Assembly: GCA_015228995.1 (NCBI GenBank)
Contig: JADGCM010000068.1
Location: 1-8,767 of the forward strand
DNA: 8,767 bases
DNA from: Magnetococcales bacterium
GTDB taxonomy: Bacteria > Pseudomonadota > Magnetococcia > Magnetococcales > JADGCH01
Reading direction: 5' to 3'
A model generated the notes under the pieces. The model ran no database searches and was not told the DNA's origin. It saw nothing but the letters and a program-made list of their open reading frames with translations. Each line of letters opens with the position of its first letter. Position 1 is the first letter of the stretch. This document shows, in pieces, positions 1 to 6,107 of the stretch. The position numbers and the translations under genes were made by a program.

Positions 1-326
1 ACCCCACCACCGATCAGAAACGGCACAAAAATACGTTTCAGGGCCAAGCCCCCAGCACGCATAGCAGTAATTTCATTGTTGTGCGCCATACGGGTCACGG
101 CCAGTAATGTTGCCAGTAGCAGGATCGGGGGCAAGAAACGCAATAAAAAGTCGGGCAGCCGCAAGCCGATCAACAGCAGGACGTCAGACCACGCAACCTC
201 TGTCGAGCGTGCAAAACGACGCATCTGCTCGGCACCGTCCAAGAGCAAGAATAGCCCAGTAAAAATGGCCACAATCGTCGCTAAAGCGTGGGACAAGCGC
301 CGCAATAAATAACCAAATAAAGTCAT
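1..326 (-). CDS. lptG: LPS export permease LptG, N-terminal part (runs off window)
   Basis: LptG is one of the two inner-membrane permease subunits that, with the LptB ATPase, pulls lipopolysaccharide out of the inner membrane. The 108 visible codons begin MTLFGYLLRRL, followed by a hydrophobic helix (about residues 14-28), a short periplasmic loop, and a second hydrophobic stretch rich in Leu and Pro (RLPDFLLRFLPP...). The coupling-helix motif NNEITAMRAGGLAL then appears, which is highly characteristic of the YjgP/YjgQ family. The ATG at 324-326 overlaps the lptF stop as ATGA, and a GAGGG Shine-Dalgarno lies about 4 nt upstream, inside the end of lptF, so the two genes are translationally coupled. 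The periplasmic jellyroll and C-terminal helices lie beyond base 1. LptG rather than LptF is called from gene order (second gene). Confidence 0.9.
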   Translation of the reverse strand, partial: MTLFGYLLRRLSHALATIVAIFTGLFLLLDGAEQMRRFARSTEVAWSDVLLLIGLRLPDFLLRFLPPILLLATLLAVTRMAHNNEITAMRAGGLALKRIFVPFLIGGG

Positions 327-1393
327 GACGCCCTCTTGCCCAGATAAAACACCAGAGTTGCGATCATGGCATTGGGCAACCAAAAACCGATCATGGGGTC
401 CAAAATGTGGCGTCTAGCCAGCAGTTCCCCACCCATTGTCAACAGAAAATGGCCGGCCAGCAGGGCCCCAATCAATAGCGCCTGGCTGCCACGGTGGGAG
501 CGATGCTGCACGCGCAGGCCAATAGGGATCGCCAGTAGACCAAAAATGGCGGTCATGATTGATACGGACCAACGTCGATGCCACTCCATACGCGCCTCAT
601 AAGCGGTTGTTGGCTGCTGGATAGCGGCCGATAACTCTGCTATGGTGAATTCGCTGATCTCTTTGGTGAGCGGAGAACCACTCATTTCTCCCAGTTGTAA
701 CACCATGTCATAGGTGGCAAAATCAATTTGGCGCAGTGTGCCATCGCCTTTTTTGCTGTGACGGCTGCCTTGTTCTAGGAACAGCGCCAGACTTCCTTGA
801 GCATTCTGATAAAAACGACCGGAGCGGGCCAATAATGTGCTGGGTTCCTGTTCGTTGCGTTTATCATGTATCAAAATACCAGACATTGTTCCAGATCCAT
901 CCTGGCCACGGATGTAAATAATCAGGCCGGGAACAGACCGATTGAAAGTCTCCGCTTTGAGTGTCAACCGAGAGGCCGCGAGCGCCATGTCGTTTTTGAT
1001 CTGCATCAGCAGAAAATGGGCTTGAGGCGCCCATAACCAATTGGAAGCCATAGAAAGAGCGGTTACCAGCAAGATCAACATTGCGATTGGACGACCAATC
1101 TGATAGAGACTGAGACCACTGCTGTGCAACACCACCAGTTCACCATCGTGGGCCAGACGACCAAGAGCCACCAAGATGCCGGTCAGCAGTGCCATGGGGA
1201 GCGTGGCGGCTAAAAACTTGGGGGTGGCCAACCATACCATCAGGAACATGGTGGGCCATTCCCCCCCTCTAGCGGCCCAGAAGTCGAAGAGCTTCATAGT
1301 GGGGGGGAGTAAAATGAGTCCGGTCAAGATCAGTAACGCTGCCAGGAAGGCGAGAGTACATTCAGTGAATAAATAGCGCGATAAACGATTCAT
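323..1393 (-). CDS. lptF: LPS export permease LptF
   Basis: Inner-membrane permease subunit of the LptB2FG lipopolysaccharide extractor. From the chosen start the protein has 356 residues, close to the usual 360 or so. Visible parts are TM1 (about 13-30), TM2 (about 50-79), the coupling-helix segment with HDGELVVLHSSGLSL (82-96), TM3 (about 100-121), a polar periplasmic jellyroll-like middle section, and three C-terminal hydrophobic helices after the WHRRWS sequence. It is the first gene of lptF-lptG and lies divergent from pepA, as in E. coli. The start is uncertain. ATG at 1391-1393 gives MNRLSRYLF, which best matches the short N-terminus of relatives. ATG at 1406-1408 or TTG at 1415-1417 in the same frame are possible, and none has a clear Shine-Dalgarno. 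LptF versus LptG is decided by position. Confidence 0.9.
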   Translation of the reverse strand: MNRLSRYLFTECTLAFLAALLILTGLILLPPTMKLFDFWAARGGEWPTMFLMVWLATPKFLAATLPMALLTGILVALGRLAHDGELVVLHSSGLSLYQIGRPIAMLILLVTALSMASNWLWAPQAHFLLMQIKNDMALAASRLTLKAETFNRSVPGLIIYIRGQDGSGTMSGILIHDKRNEQEPSTLLARSGRFYQNAQGSLALFLEQGSRHSKKGDGTLRQIDFATYDMVLQLGEMSGSPLTKEISEFTIAELSAAIQQPTTAYEARMEWHRRWSVSIMTAIFGLLAIPIGLRVQHRSHRGSQALLIGALLAGHFLLTMGGELLARRHILDPMIGFWLPNAMIATLVFYLGKRAS

Positions 1394-1426
1394 AACATAG
1401 ATTCGCATCAAGATCAAATAGCCATT

Positions 1427-1455
1427 TTCCGAAGCCGTTCATGGTTTCATGTTAT
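1427..1455 (+). promoter_or_regulatory. Weak candidate sigma-70 promoter for pepA
   Basis: TTCCGA (1427-1432) and TGTTAT (1450-1455) are 17 bp apart and match the -35 and -10 consensus at 3/6 and 4/6 positions. A transcript starting near 1462 would have a short leader carrying the GGGAGA ribosome site of the 1477 start, and would exclude the upstream ATG at 1441. The matches are weak, so this is only a candidate. Confidence 0.22.
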
Positions 1456-1476
1456 CACAAACAAGGGAGATACCGC

Positions 1477-3018
1477 ATGGCCGAACGAGTGCCAGCTATG
1501 AAAATTGAAACAGGCAAGGCCGCCGTATGGAACGGGGATTGCCTCGTGGTTGCTGTGTATGAAGGGGGACGCCTACAGGATGCGGCCTCCCAGGTGTTTG
1601 GCAAGGAGGGGGCCAAAGTCGTACAACAGTTGTTAGACGATGGCTGGATGCGCGGCAAAGCCGATGAACACCTGCTCATCCCTATGCCGGTTACTGGGGT
1701 GGCTGCCAGCCGTCTGTTGCTGCTTGGTTTAGGCAAGTCAGAAGAGTTAACGTTGGAGAAGTTGCGCCTCAACGCTGGCCAGATGATGCAACTTGCTAGT
1801 AAAAAAGGCATGCGCTCGTTGCTCTCCATCCTGCCCTTGGACCAACAGGTTGCCAAACACCCAGCCGGCAAAGGCAACAAACGACGCCGTGAGTTAAAGG
1901 CCATGGTTGAAGGGGCCCAGCTGGCTTGTTATCGGTTCAATCATTACCGTAAAGAGCAACCAGACGAGGATAAACTGCCCCAAGAACTGACATTTGCGGT
2001 GGCGCGTGATGAGGCCTCTTCCTGCCGTGAGCTGTTGGATCATGTCGGTAAGGTGGTGCGTGGGGTATTTTTGGCACGTGATCTCGGCAATCATCCTGGC
2101 AATGTTGCTACCCCCGACTATCTCGCCAAAGTGGCCCAGGAGATGGGACAGCGATTGGCCTTCAAAACCACTATTTTTGACGAAAAGGCGTTGCAGAAGC
2201 AGGGGATGAATACCCTGCTAGGGGTTGGTCAGGGCAGTTGTCATCCGCCACGGCTGATCATTATGGAACACCGCAAGGGAGGTGAGAAACCGCCGGTGGT
2301 GATTGTCGGCAAGGGCATCACCTTTGATTCAGGGGGGATTTCGCTCAAGCCAGGCGACAAAATGGAGGATATGAAATTCGATATGAGTGGTGGAGCGGCG
2401 GTATTTGGCGTCATGCAGGTGGCAGCCGAACTCCAATGGCCTATCAATCTGATCGGGATCGTTCCGGCGGCAGAGAATCTGCCCGATGGCAAAGCCCAAC
2501 GGCCTGGGGACATCGTCCGCAGTGCCAAAGGGTTGTTTGTCGAAGTCATTAATACCGATGCTGAAGGGCGGCTGGTGTTGGCCGATGCCCTGCACCATGC
2601 CGAGAGTTTCAATCCGGCCGCTATCATCGATTTAGCGACCTTAACGGGGGCTTGTGTTGTTGCTTTAGGCACTCAATGTGCTGGTCTGTTGGGCAATGAC
2701 GATCGGTTGATCGCGGCGTTGCGCCAAGCCGGTGACGAAAGCGGCGAGCGGGTATGGCCCTTACCGATGTATCCAGAGTACCAAGAATTACTTAAATCGT
2801 CGGTCGCCGATGTTAAAAATATCGGTAATCGCGAGGCGGGCACCATCACCGGGGCCTGTTTCTTGTCCCGTTTTGTGGAGAAGGAGCGGCGCTGGGCCCA
2901 CCTAGACATCGCCGGCATGGCGATTGATAGCGACGGTAAACGCTCTTACGCGCCAAAAGGGTGTGTTGGTTTTGGAGTACGGTTGCTGTGTCAGCTGATT
3001 GAGGACCAGTGGTTGTAA
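1477..3018 (+). CDS. pepA: Leucyl aminopeptidase PepA (M17 family)
   Basis: Cytoplasmic, hexameric, two-metal M17 aminopeptidase that removes N-terminal residues from peptides; E. coli PepA also binds DNA. The product is 513 residues (E. coli 503). The C-terminal catalytic domain keeps all key residues: K279 and D284 in GKGITFDSGG, catalytic K291, D302 in MKFDMSGGAAV, and D361, E363 and R365 in the family signature NTDAEGRL. A strongly conserved ATLTGACVVALG segment and a GAITAGCFLSRF-like segment (TITGACFLSRF) follow. The start at 1477 is chosen because GGGAGA (1465-1470) sits 6 nt upstream; an in-frame ATG at 1441 lacks such a site. The gene is divergent from lptF, with about 70-85 bp between the starts. 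Unlike the E. coli order, no holC follows. The N-terminal domain is less conserved, as is usual in this family. Confidence 0.97.
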   Translation: MAERVPAMKIETGKAAVWNGDCLVVAVYEGGRLQDAASQVFGKEGAKVVQQLLDDGWMRGKADEHLLIPMPVTGVAASRLLLLGLGKSEELTLEKLRLNAGQMMQLASKKGMRSLLSILPLDQQVAKHPAGKGNKRRRELKAMVEGAQLACYRFNHYRKEQPDEDKLPQELTFAVARDEASSCRELLDHVGKVVRGVFLARDLGNHPGNVATPDYLAKVAQEMGQRLAFKTTIFDEKALQKQGMNTLLGVGQGSCHPPRLIIMEHRKGGEKPPVVIVGKGITFDSGGISLKPGDKMEDMKFDMSGGAAVFGVMQVAAELQWPINLIGIVPAAENLPDGKAQRPGDIVRSAKGLFVEVINTDAEGRLVLADALHHAESFNPAAIIDLATLTGACVVALGTQCAGLLGNDDRLIAALRQAGDESGERVWPLPMYPEYQELLKSSVADVKNIGNREAGTITGACFLSRFVEKERRWAHLDIAGMAIDSDGKRSYAPKGCVGFGVRLLCQLIEDQWL

Positions 3019-3038
3019 GCCACAATCTGTCTCATGCT

Positions 3039-3055
3039 CCCCTCCCCCACAAGGG
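3039..3055. repeat. Degenerate copy of the C-rich palindromic repeat
   Basis: This 17-bp stretch (CCCCTCCCCCACAAGGG) matches bases 3256-3272 in the same orientation with one mismatch. It lacks the second arm of the full palindrome, because the sequence diverges after GGG. With the fuller copy at 3255-3281 it flanks the transposase remnant in the pepA-dgc gap. It may be a truncated member of a dispersed palindromic repeat family. Confidence 0.5.
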
Positions 3056-3060
3056 CTACC

Positions 3061-3214
3061 CTATGCACACATCTTCTGAAAGGCTAATTTCCAGCCTTTC
3101 AGAAGTGATTCAAATTGCACCAGACCGCCCGTCTAGCCTAGCAATGACCCATGCTGCCCATGCCAGCGTCCCTATGGAGAAACGGTTCTCTTGCTTGGCC
3201 GTTTTGGCCTTCCC
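3061..3214 (-). pseudogene. Remnant of an IS4-type transposase C-terminus (frameshifted)
   Basis: On the minus strand the frame from 3214 reads 34 codons to a TGA at 3112-3110 and contains LAWAAWVIARL. This segment is typical of the C-terminal part of IS4-family transposases, where it is usually followed by a GGW.GY...PGPIT...GL..FES motif. After a +1 shift near 3132 the reading continues as TGGLVQFESLLKGWKLAF and ends at TAG 3063-3061, matching the expected downstream motif. About a dozen residues of the intervening segment are missing, so this is an internally deleted, frameshifted fossil, not a gene. No catalytic DDE residues and no IS ends are present. Identification rests on remembered family motifs and needs a translated search. 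Confidence 0.55.
3073..3105. terminator. Perfect 13-bp stem-loop after pepA (possible terminator)
   Basis: CTTCTGAAAGGCT (3073-3085) and AGCCTTTCAGAAG (3093-3105) are exact reverse complements around a 7-nt loop, 55 bp beyond the pepA stop. There is no run of T after the stem on either strand, so it is not a textbook intrinsic terminator. It could still protect or end the pepA transcript. It lies inside the transposase remnant, so it may instead be inherited from the mobile element. Confidence 0.4.
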
Positions 3215-3243
3215 TTAAGGCGGGATAACATTCGTCTTCCCCC

Positions 3244-4251
3244 TCACCCCCCGACCCCCTCTCCCACAAGGGGAGAGGGAGGGCATGAAGCCGAGACGCA
3301 GACCCGGTTGCGCCCTTCGTGCTTAGCTTGATAGAGGGCTTGATCGGCACTGGCCAGCAACTGCATGGGGGTGATATCGGACCCGGGAGACATGATCGCC
3401 AGCCCCAGGGAGATGGTAATGGAAGGCAATCCAGCACCATCCGCCATAGTGATAACCATATTCTGCACCGCCAGCCGTAGCCGCTCGGCGATATTGCGAC
3501 CCTCTGCCAAGTCAGCTCCTGGCAGAATGACTACCATCTCCTCGCCACCATAACGAGCGGCCGCATCGCCCGGGCGTAGATGACGGGACATCATTTTCGC
3601 TAAGGCACTGAGGGCACAATCGCCACCCAAATGGCCCTGGGTATCGTTGTATTGCTTAAAACGGTCAATATCGATGAGGATCAAGGATAAATACTGCTGG
3701 CTGCGATGACAACGCAGCATCATACGAACTAGGTACTCATCCAACCAACGGCGATTATAAAGACTAGTAAGGGAATCGACCATGGCATATTGTTCCAGTA
3801 ACGTTTCCCGTTTGATGCTTTCTGTGACAATCTCATTGGTCGAGCGCACCCGCCGCGACAAAACGTAGAGCAGATTCCGGGCAATGTAGTGTGATACAGC
3901 GATCATGCGCCAAATGGTGGTGCGTGGAATCACCAGCAGGCGGCTGCGGCTGTTGGCAATGACGTAGGCTGAGGCCTCTTCATTGTCGATCATCGACATC
4001 TCACCCACACAAGCCCCAACCGTCAGATGGGCAATCGCTGGCGAGGTGGGCGCAATCAGGTGGATACGCAAAATACCGGATAAAATGACGTAAACATGGG
4101 TGTTATCGCTCTCCGGTGCGATTAGTGTCTCTTCAGCCTCGAGTTGATGAAAGAAACACTCTTCCAGAAGATGCTCTATCGCGGTATGATCTACACCGCG
4201 AAATAGATGGACCGATTCAAATTCTGACTGTGTCAGCGTCGGGTACGTCAT
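3244..4251 (-). CDS. Diguanylate cyclase with N-terminal cyclic-nucleotide-binding fold
   Basis: This is a predicted cytoplasmic enzyme of 335 residues making cyclic di-GMP from two GTP. Residues about 15-135 form a CRP-like cNMP-binding fold (FRGVD at the start, ILSGILRIHL, GEMSMID at 83-89). A helical linker (about 136-155) leads to a GGDEF domain starting at DSLTSLYNRRWL (159-170). Metal-ligand D194 (with D196) lies in LIDIDRF, and the active-site motif is GGEEM (235-239), with Met for the usual Phe. An inhibitory I-site R226-P-G-D229 lies exactly five residues before it, so an active, product-inhibited cyclase is expected. In the sensor domain the phosphate-binding Arg of CRP is replaced (EASAYV, A93), so the ligand is probably not classical cAMP or the fold is only a dimer or signal module. 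The last 13 residues are encoded by a palindromic repeat. The gene is convergent with pepA and divergent from the Sel1 gene. Start ATG 4251 has GGAG about 11 nt upstream. Confidence 0.92.
   Translation of the reverse strand: MTYPTLTQSEFESVHLFRGVDHTAIEHLLEECFFHQLEAEETLIAPESDNTHVYVILSGILRIHLIAPTSPAIAHLTVGACVGEMSMIDNEEASAYVIANSRSRLLVIPRTTIWRMIAVSHYIARNLLYVLSRRVRSTNEIVTESIKRETLLEQYAMVDSLTSLYNRRWLDEYLVRMMLRCHRSQQYLSLILIDIDRFKQYNDTQGHLGGDCALSALAKMMSRHLRPGDAAARYGGEEMVVILPGADLAEGRNIAERLRLAVQNMVITMADGAGLPSITISLGLAIMSPGSDITPMQLLASADQALYQAKHEGRNRVCVSASCPPSPLVGEGVGG
3255..3281. repeat. C-rich palindromic repeat (REP-like) overlapping the dgc 3' end
   Basis: CCCTCTCCC (3257-3265) and GGGAGAGGG (3271-3279) form a 9-bp stem with a 5-nt loop, and C-rich sequence continues to the left. 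It lies within the last codons of the diguanylate cyclase gene (minus), where it encodes the tail containing PSPLVGEG, and the TGA stop at 3246-3244 lies in its flank. A one-mismatch partial copy is at 3039-3055. Palindromes of this kind are often dispersed in many copies in proteobacterial genomes, usually between genes. It may also act as a two-way barrier between the convergent pepA and dgc transcripts. Confidence 0.6.
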
Positions 4252-4299
4252 GGTTGCCTAAACTCCACCCTTGTTACAACGATAGTTCCGTGGTTTTAA

Positions 4300-4315
4300 A
4301 GCAGTAATTGTGCCA
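4300..4315 (-). promoter_or_regulatory. Candidate sigma-54 (-24/-12) promoter for the diguanylate cyclase gene
   Basis: Read on the minus strand, 4315 to 4300 is TGGCACAATTACTGCT. This fits the RpoN consensus TGGCAC-N5-TTGC(A/T) with one mismatch (CTGC for TTGC) and keeps the invariant GG and GC elements with the required 10 nt between them. Transcription would start near 4289, giving a leader of about 38 nt before the ATG at 4251. If real, the cyclase is switched on by RpoN plus an enhancer-binding activator whose sites would lie further upstream, in or near the start of the Sel1 gene. Confidence 0.45.
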
Positions 4316-4334
4316 CCTAAGTAAGTTGTAAAAT
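4308..4334 (+). promoter_or_regulatory. Weak candidate promoter for the Sel1-repeat gene
   Basis: TTGTGC (4308-4313) precedes TAAAAT (4329-4334), a 5/6 match to the -10 consensus, but the 15-bp spacer is short. The surrounding 4317-4347 stretch is clearly A+T-rich compared with its neighbours, which supports a promoter somewhere here. It overlaps the opposing sigma-54-like element, so the two directions could interfere. Confidence 0.22.
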
Positions 4335-4356
4335 ATAGCAAAAAATGGGACACTGA

Positions 4357-5619
4357 ATGACTGACAATACCAACCAAAGATTATTGGCAACGTTGCGCAT
4401 GCAACGAATGACACAGCGCATTCGCTGTGGTCCCACCCAGGCGATGTTGGTGTCGGATTGTCTAGGCAGCTGCATTTCTCAGCCACCGCCACAGCCGGAT
4501 AAACAGGTAGACAAACAGTCGAACGTTGGCTTGACCGACACCCTGTCGGGACGACCGGTGTATCTGGGCGCTGTTTATCGTGACGAGGGGCACGGTAGCA
4601 ACGTCGAATGGTACCGGCAAACCGCAAAACAGTCCGACCCGTCGGCACAGTTTCACCTCGGAACATTGTATGAAGAAGAGGCTCGATCTGGAATAGAACA
4701 GAGCCGTAGCCAAGCTCTACACTGGTATCATCAGGCCGCTGAACAGGGCCACGTCGAGGCCCAATTTCAGTTAGGGATGCTCTATAGTGAGGGCGATTTG
4801 GTGGATGCCAACGCCCAAGAAGCCTTTCACTGGTATCGTTTGGCAGCCAATCAGGACCATGTCGTGGCTCAATTTAACCTTGGTGTCCTCTATGAAGAGG
4901 GGCGCGGTGTCGAGCGCAATGTTAGTCAGGCATTACGTTGGTTTTTGAAGGCGGCACAACAGGGGGATATGGAGGCCAAATACAGCGTTGGCGTCATTTA
5001 CGACCGGGGTCAAGGCGGTATTCCCCAGGATTTGAAAGAGGCTGCTTACTGGTACTACCAAGCAGCACAGCAGGGGCACGCCATTGCTCAATTTAATTTG
5101 GCTTCTATGTATCACAACGGTGTTGGTGTTACGAAGAACATGGCTTGTGCCGTTAAATTTTATCGCATGGCAGCCGAACAGGGAGATGCCACGGCCCAAT
5201 TTCACATGGGCGTCATCTATGAGGGTGGTATCGGCGTGCCGCAAAATTTCGCCGAGGCGGTACGTTGGTATCTGCTATCGGCCAAACAGGGCTACCGACC
5301 GGCGCAGCAGAATGTGGGGGTGTTATTTCTACGCTGTGTCAGCGGCGTCCCAGTCGACTACGAGCAGGCTTTTTACTGGACCAAACAGGCCGCCGAGCGC
5401 GGCCATGTGACGGCGCAGGTCAATATGGGCATCATGTACCAGCACGGACATGGCACCCAGAAAAATTTGGTGTTGTCGCACATGTGGTACAATCTGGCTG
5501 CCAGTGCTGACAACGCTTCGGGAGTCAAAGGCCGCGACGATCTGGCTAACATCATGACCAAAGACCAGATTGCCCTGGCCCAACGGTTGGCGTTAGAGTT
5601 CAAGCCTCTAGAGGATTAA
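4357..5619 (+). CDS. Sel1-like repeat (SLR) protein
   Basis: A 420-residue solenoid protein of the TPR-related Sel1 family, whose members are scaffolds for protein-protein contacts in signalling and envelope processes. Eight full repeats of 36-38 residues begin at about residues 97, 135, 171, 207, 244, 280, 316 and 353, each with the pattern AQF.LG.LY..G.GV...., then A..WY..AA.QG. A degenerate half repeat (YLGAVY...VEWYRQTA) precedes them at about 69-90. The first 65 residues are polar, rich in Gln and Pro, and have no hydrophobic signal peptide, so a cytoplasmic location is likely; the two Cys residues at 35 and 39 are not in a convincing lipobox. The C-terminal 30 residues form a charged helical cap. 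The Shine-Dalgarno is weak (GGGA about 7 nt upstream). The partner is unknown; the divergent diguanylate cyclase is the only contextual hint. Confidence 0.9.
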   Translation: MTDNTNQRLLATLRMQRMTQRIRCGPTQAMLVSDCLGSCISQPPPQPDKQVDKQSNVGLTDTLSGRPVYLGAVYRDEGHGSNVEWYRQTAKQSDPSAQFHLGTLYEEEARSGIEQSRSQALHWYHQAAEQGHVEAQFQLGMLYSEGDLVDANAQEAFHWYRLAANQDHVVAQFNLGVLYEEGRGVERNVSQALRWFLKAAQQGDMEAKYSVGVIYDRGQGGIPQDLKEAAYWYYQAAQQGHAIAQFNLASMYHNGVGVTKNMACAVKFYRMAAEQGDATAQFHMGVIYEGGIGVPQNFAEAVRWYLLSAKQGYRPAQQNVGVLFLRCVSGVPVDYEQAFYWTKQAAERGHVTAQVNMGIMYQHGHGTQKNLVLSHMWYNLAASADNASGVKGRDDLANIMTKDQIALAQRLALEFKPLED

Positions 5620-6047
5620 TGTAAGGTCTTCAGGAAGGCAATCAGATCGCGGCGGTTATCCCGTAATGCAATCCCCTCGAAGGCGAGCGCGTGCTGTGAC
5701 TTGCGTTGGGTCATGGCGATGTTAGGCATGAAGTGGCCCGGGTCGTCGAGAAGTCGTTCCAAGTTGGCTTCGGTCCAGTGGATGTCGCTCGCTTGGGTGC
5801 GCTGAATGAAGGCATCGCTGTAGTGGAATCCAACCGCCGAGCCGGCTGGACGACCAACGATGCCCCACAAATAGGGGCCCCGTTCATTGGCCTTGTTGGC
5901 GGTCAAGTCGTGACAAACACCGCAATTATTCTGCGCGAGTAACCGTCCAGTGGCGACGTCACCGTGTTGACGCCAGTAAAAGGCTGCAACAACCATTGAA
6001 AGAGCAGCAATTCCGAGTACAATACTGAGTGACTTGAGCCAGTTCAC
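5616..6047 (-). CDS. Membrane-anchored class I cytochrome c
   Basis: A haem c electron carrier facing the periplasm, anchored by one N-terminal helix (about residues 5-24, VNWLKSLSIVLGIAALSMVVAAF). Haem is bound covalently at C42-G-V-C45-H46. The following GPYLWGIVGRPAG...GFHYSDAF closely resembles mitochondrial-type and cytochrome c2/cy proteins. The sixth ligand is probably M112 in PNIAM, corresponding to PGTKM, and the end FEGIALRDNRRDLIAFLKTL is the family's C-terminal helix. About ten extra residues (TQRKSQHALA) separate the axial Met from FEGI, where mitochondrial cytochrome c has almost none. Start GTG at 6047 is chosen because AGGAGGG (6063-6057) lies 9 nt upstream; the longer frame to 6161 is polar and lacks a site. 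The length is 143 residues. Its role is probably to shuttle electrons to a terminal oxidase, as CycM or cytochrome cy do, by inference. Confidence 0.9.
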   Translation of the reverse strand: MNWLKSLSIVLGIAALSMVVAAFYWRQHGDVATGRLLAQNNCGVCHDLTANKANERGPYLWGIVGRPAGSAVGFHYSDAFIQRTQASDIHWTEANLERLLDDPGHFMPNIAMTQRKSQHALAFEGIALRDNRRDLIAFLKTLH

Positions 6048-6107
6048 GATATGACGCCCTCCTGTTAGGACTGTGTCTTGGTGGTGCCAAGGTACGGTGG
6101 TTTGGTC

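Noticed and set aside
327..340. GAGGGCGTCAT shared by the lptG and cytochrome c ribosome-site regions
   Set aside because: It is only an 11-nt match centred on two Shine-Dalgarno sequences; chance plus shared function is enough to explain it.
1441..1476. Upstream ATG at 1441 as the pepA start
   Set aside because: It lacks a ribosome site, whereas GGGAGA lies 6 nt before the ATG at 1477.
1455..1904. Minus-strand open frame of 149 codons opposite the pepA N-terminus
   Set aside because: Low-complexity composition, no motif and no ribosome site seen; pepA explains the sequence.
2241..2672. Minus-strand open frame of 143 codons inside pepA
   Set aside because: It lies wholly opposite the conserved catalytic region of pepA and has no recognisable motif; it is an antisense shadow.
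3009..3218. Plus-strand open frame of 69 codons after pepA
   Set aside because: It overlaps the pepA end, runs over the stem-loop and fossil, and has no motif.
3138..3440. Minus-strand open frame of 100 codons across the dgc 3' end and the repeat
   Set aside because: It is out of frame with the conserved GGDEF sequence and its central part is repeat-derived; it passes over the transposase fossil in a different frame from the one showing similarity.
4274..4666. Minus-strand open frame of 130 codons opposite the Sel1 gene start
   Set aside because: It would cover the divergent promoter gap and the Sel1 N-terminus; no family features are seen, and Sel1 repeats clearly support the other strand.
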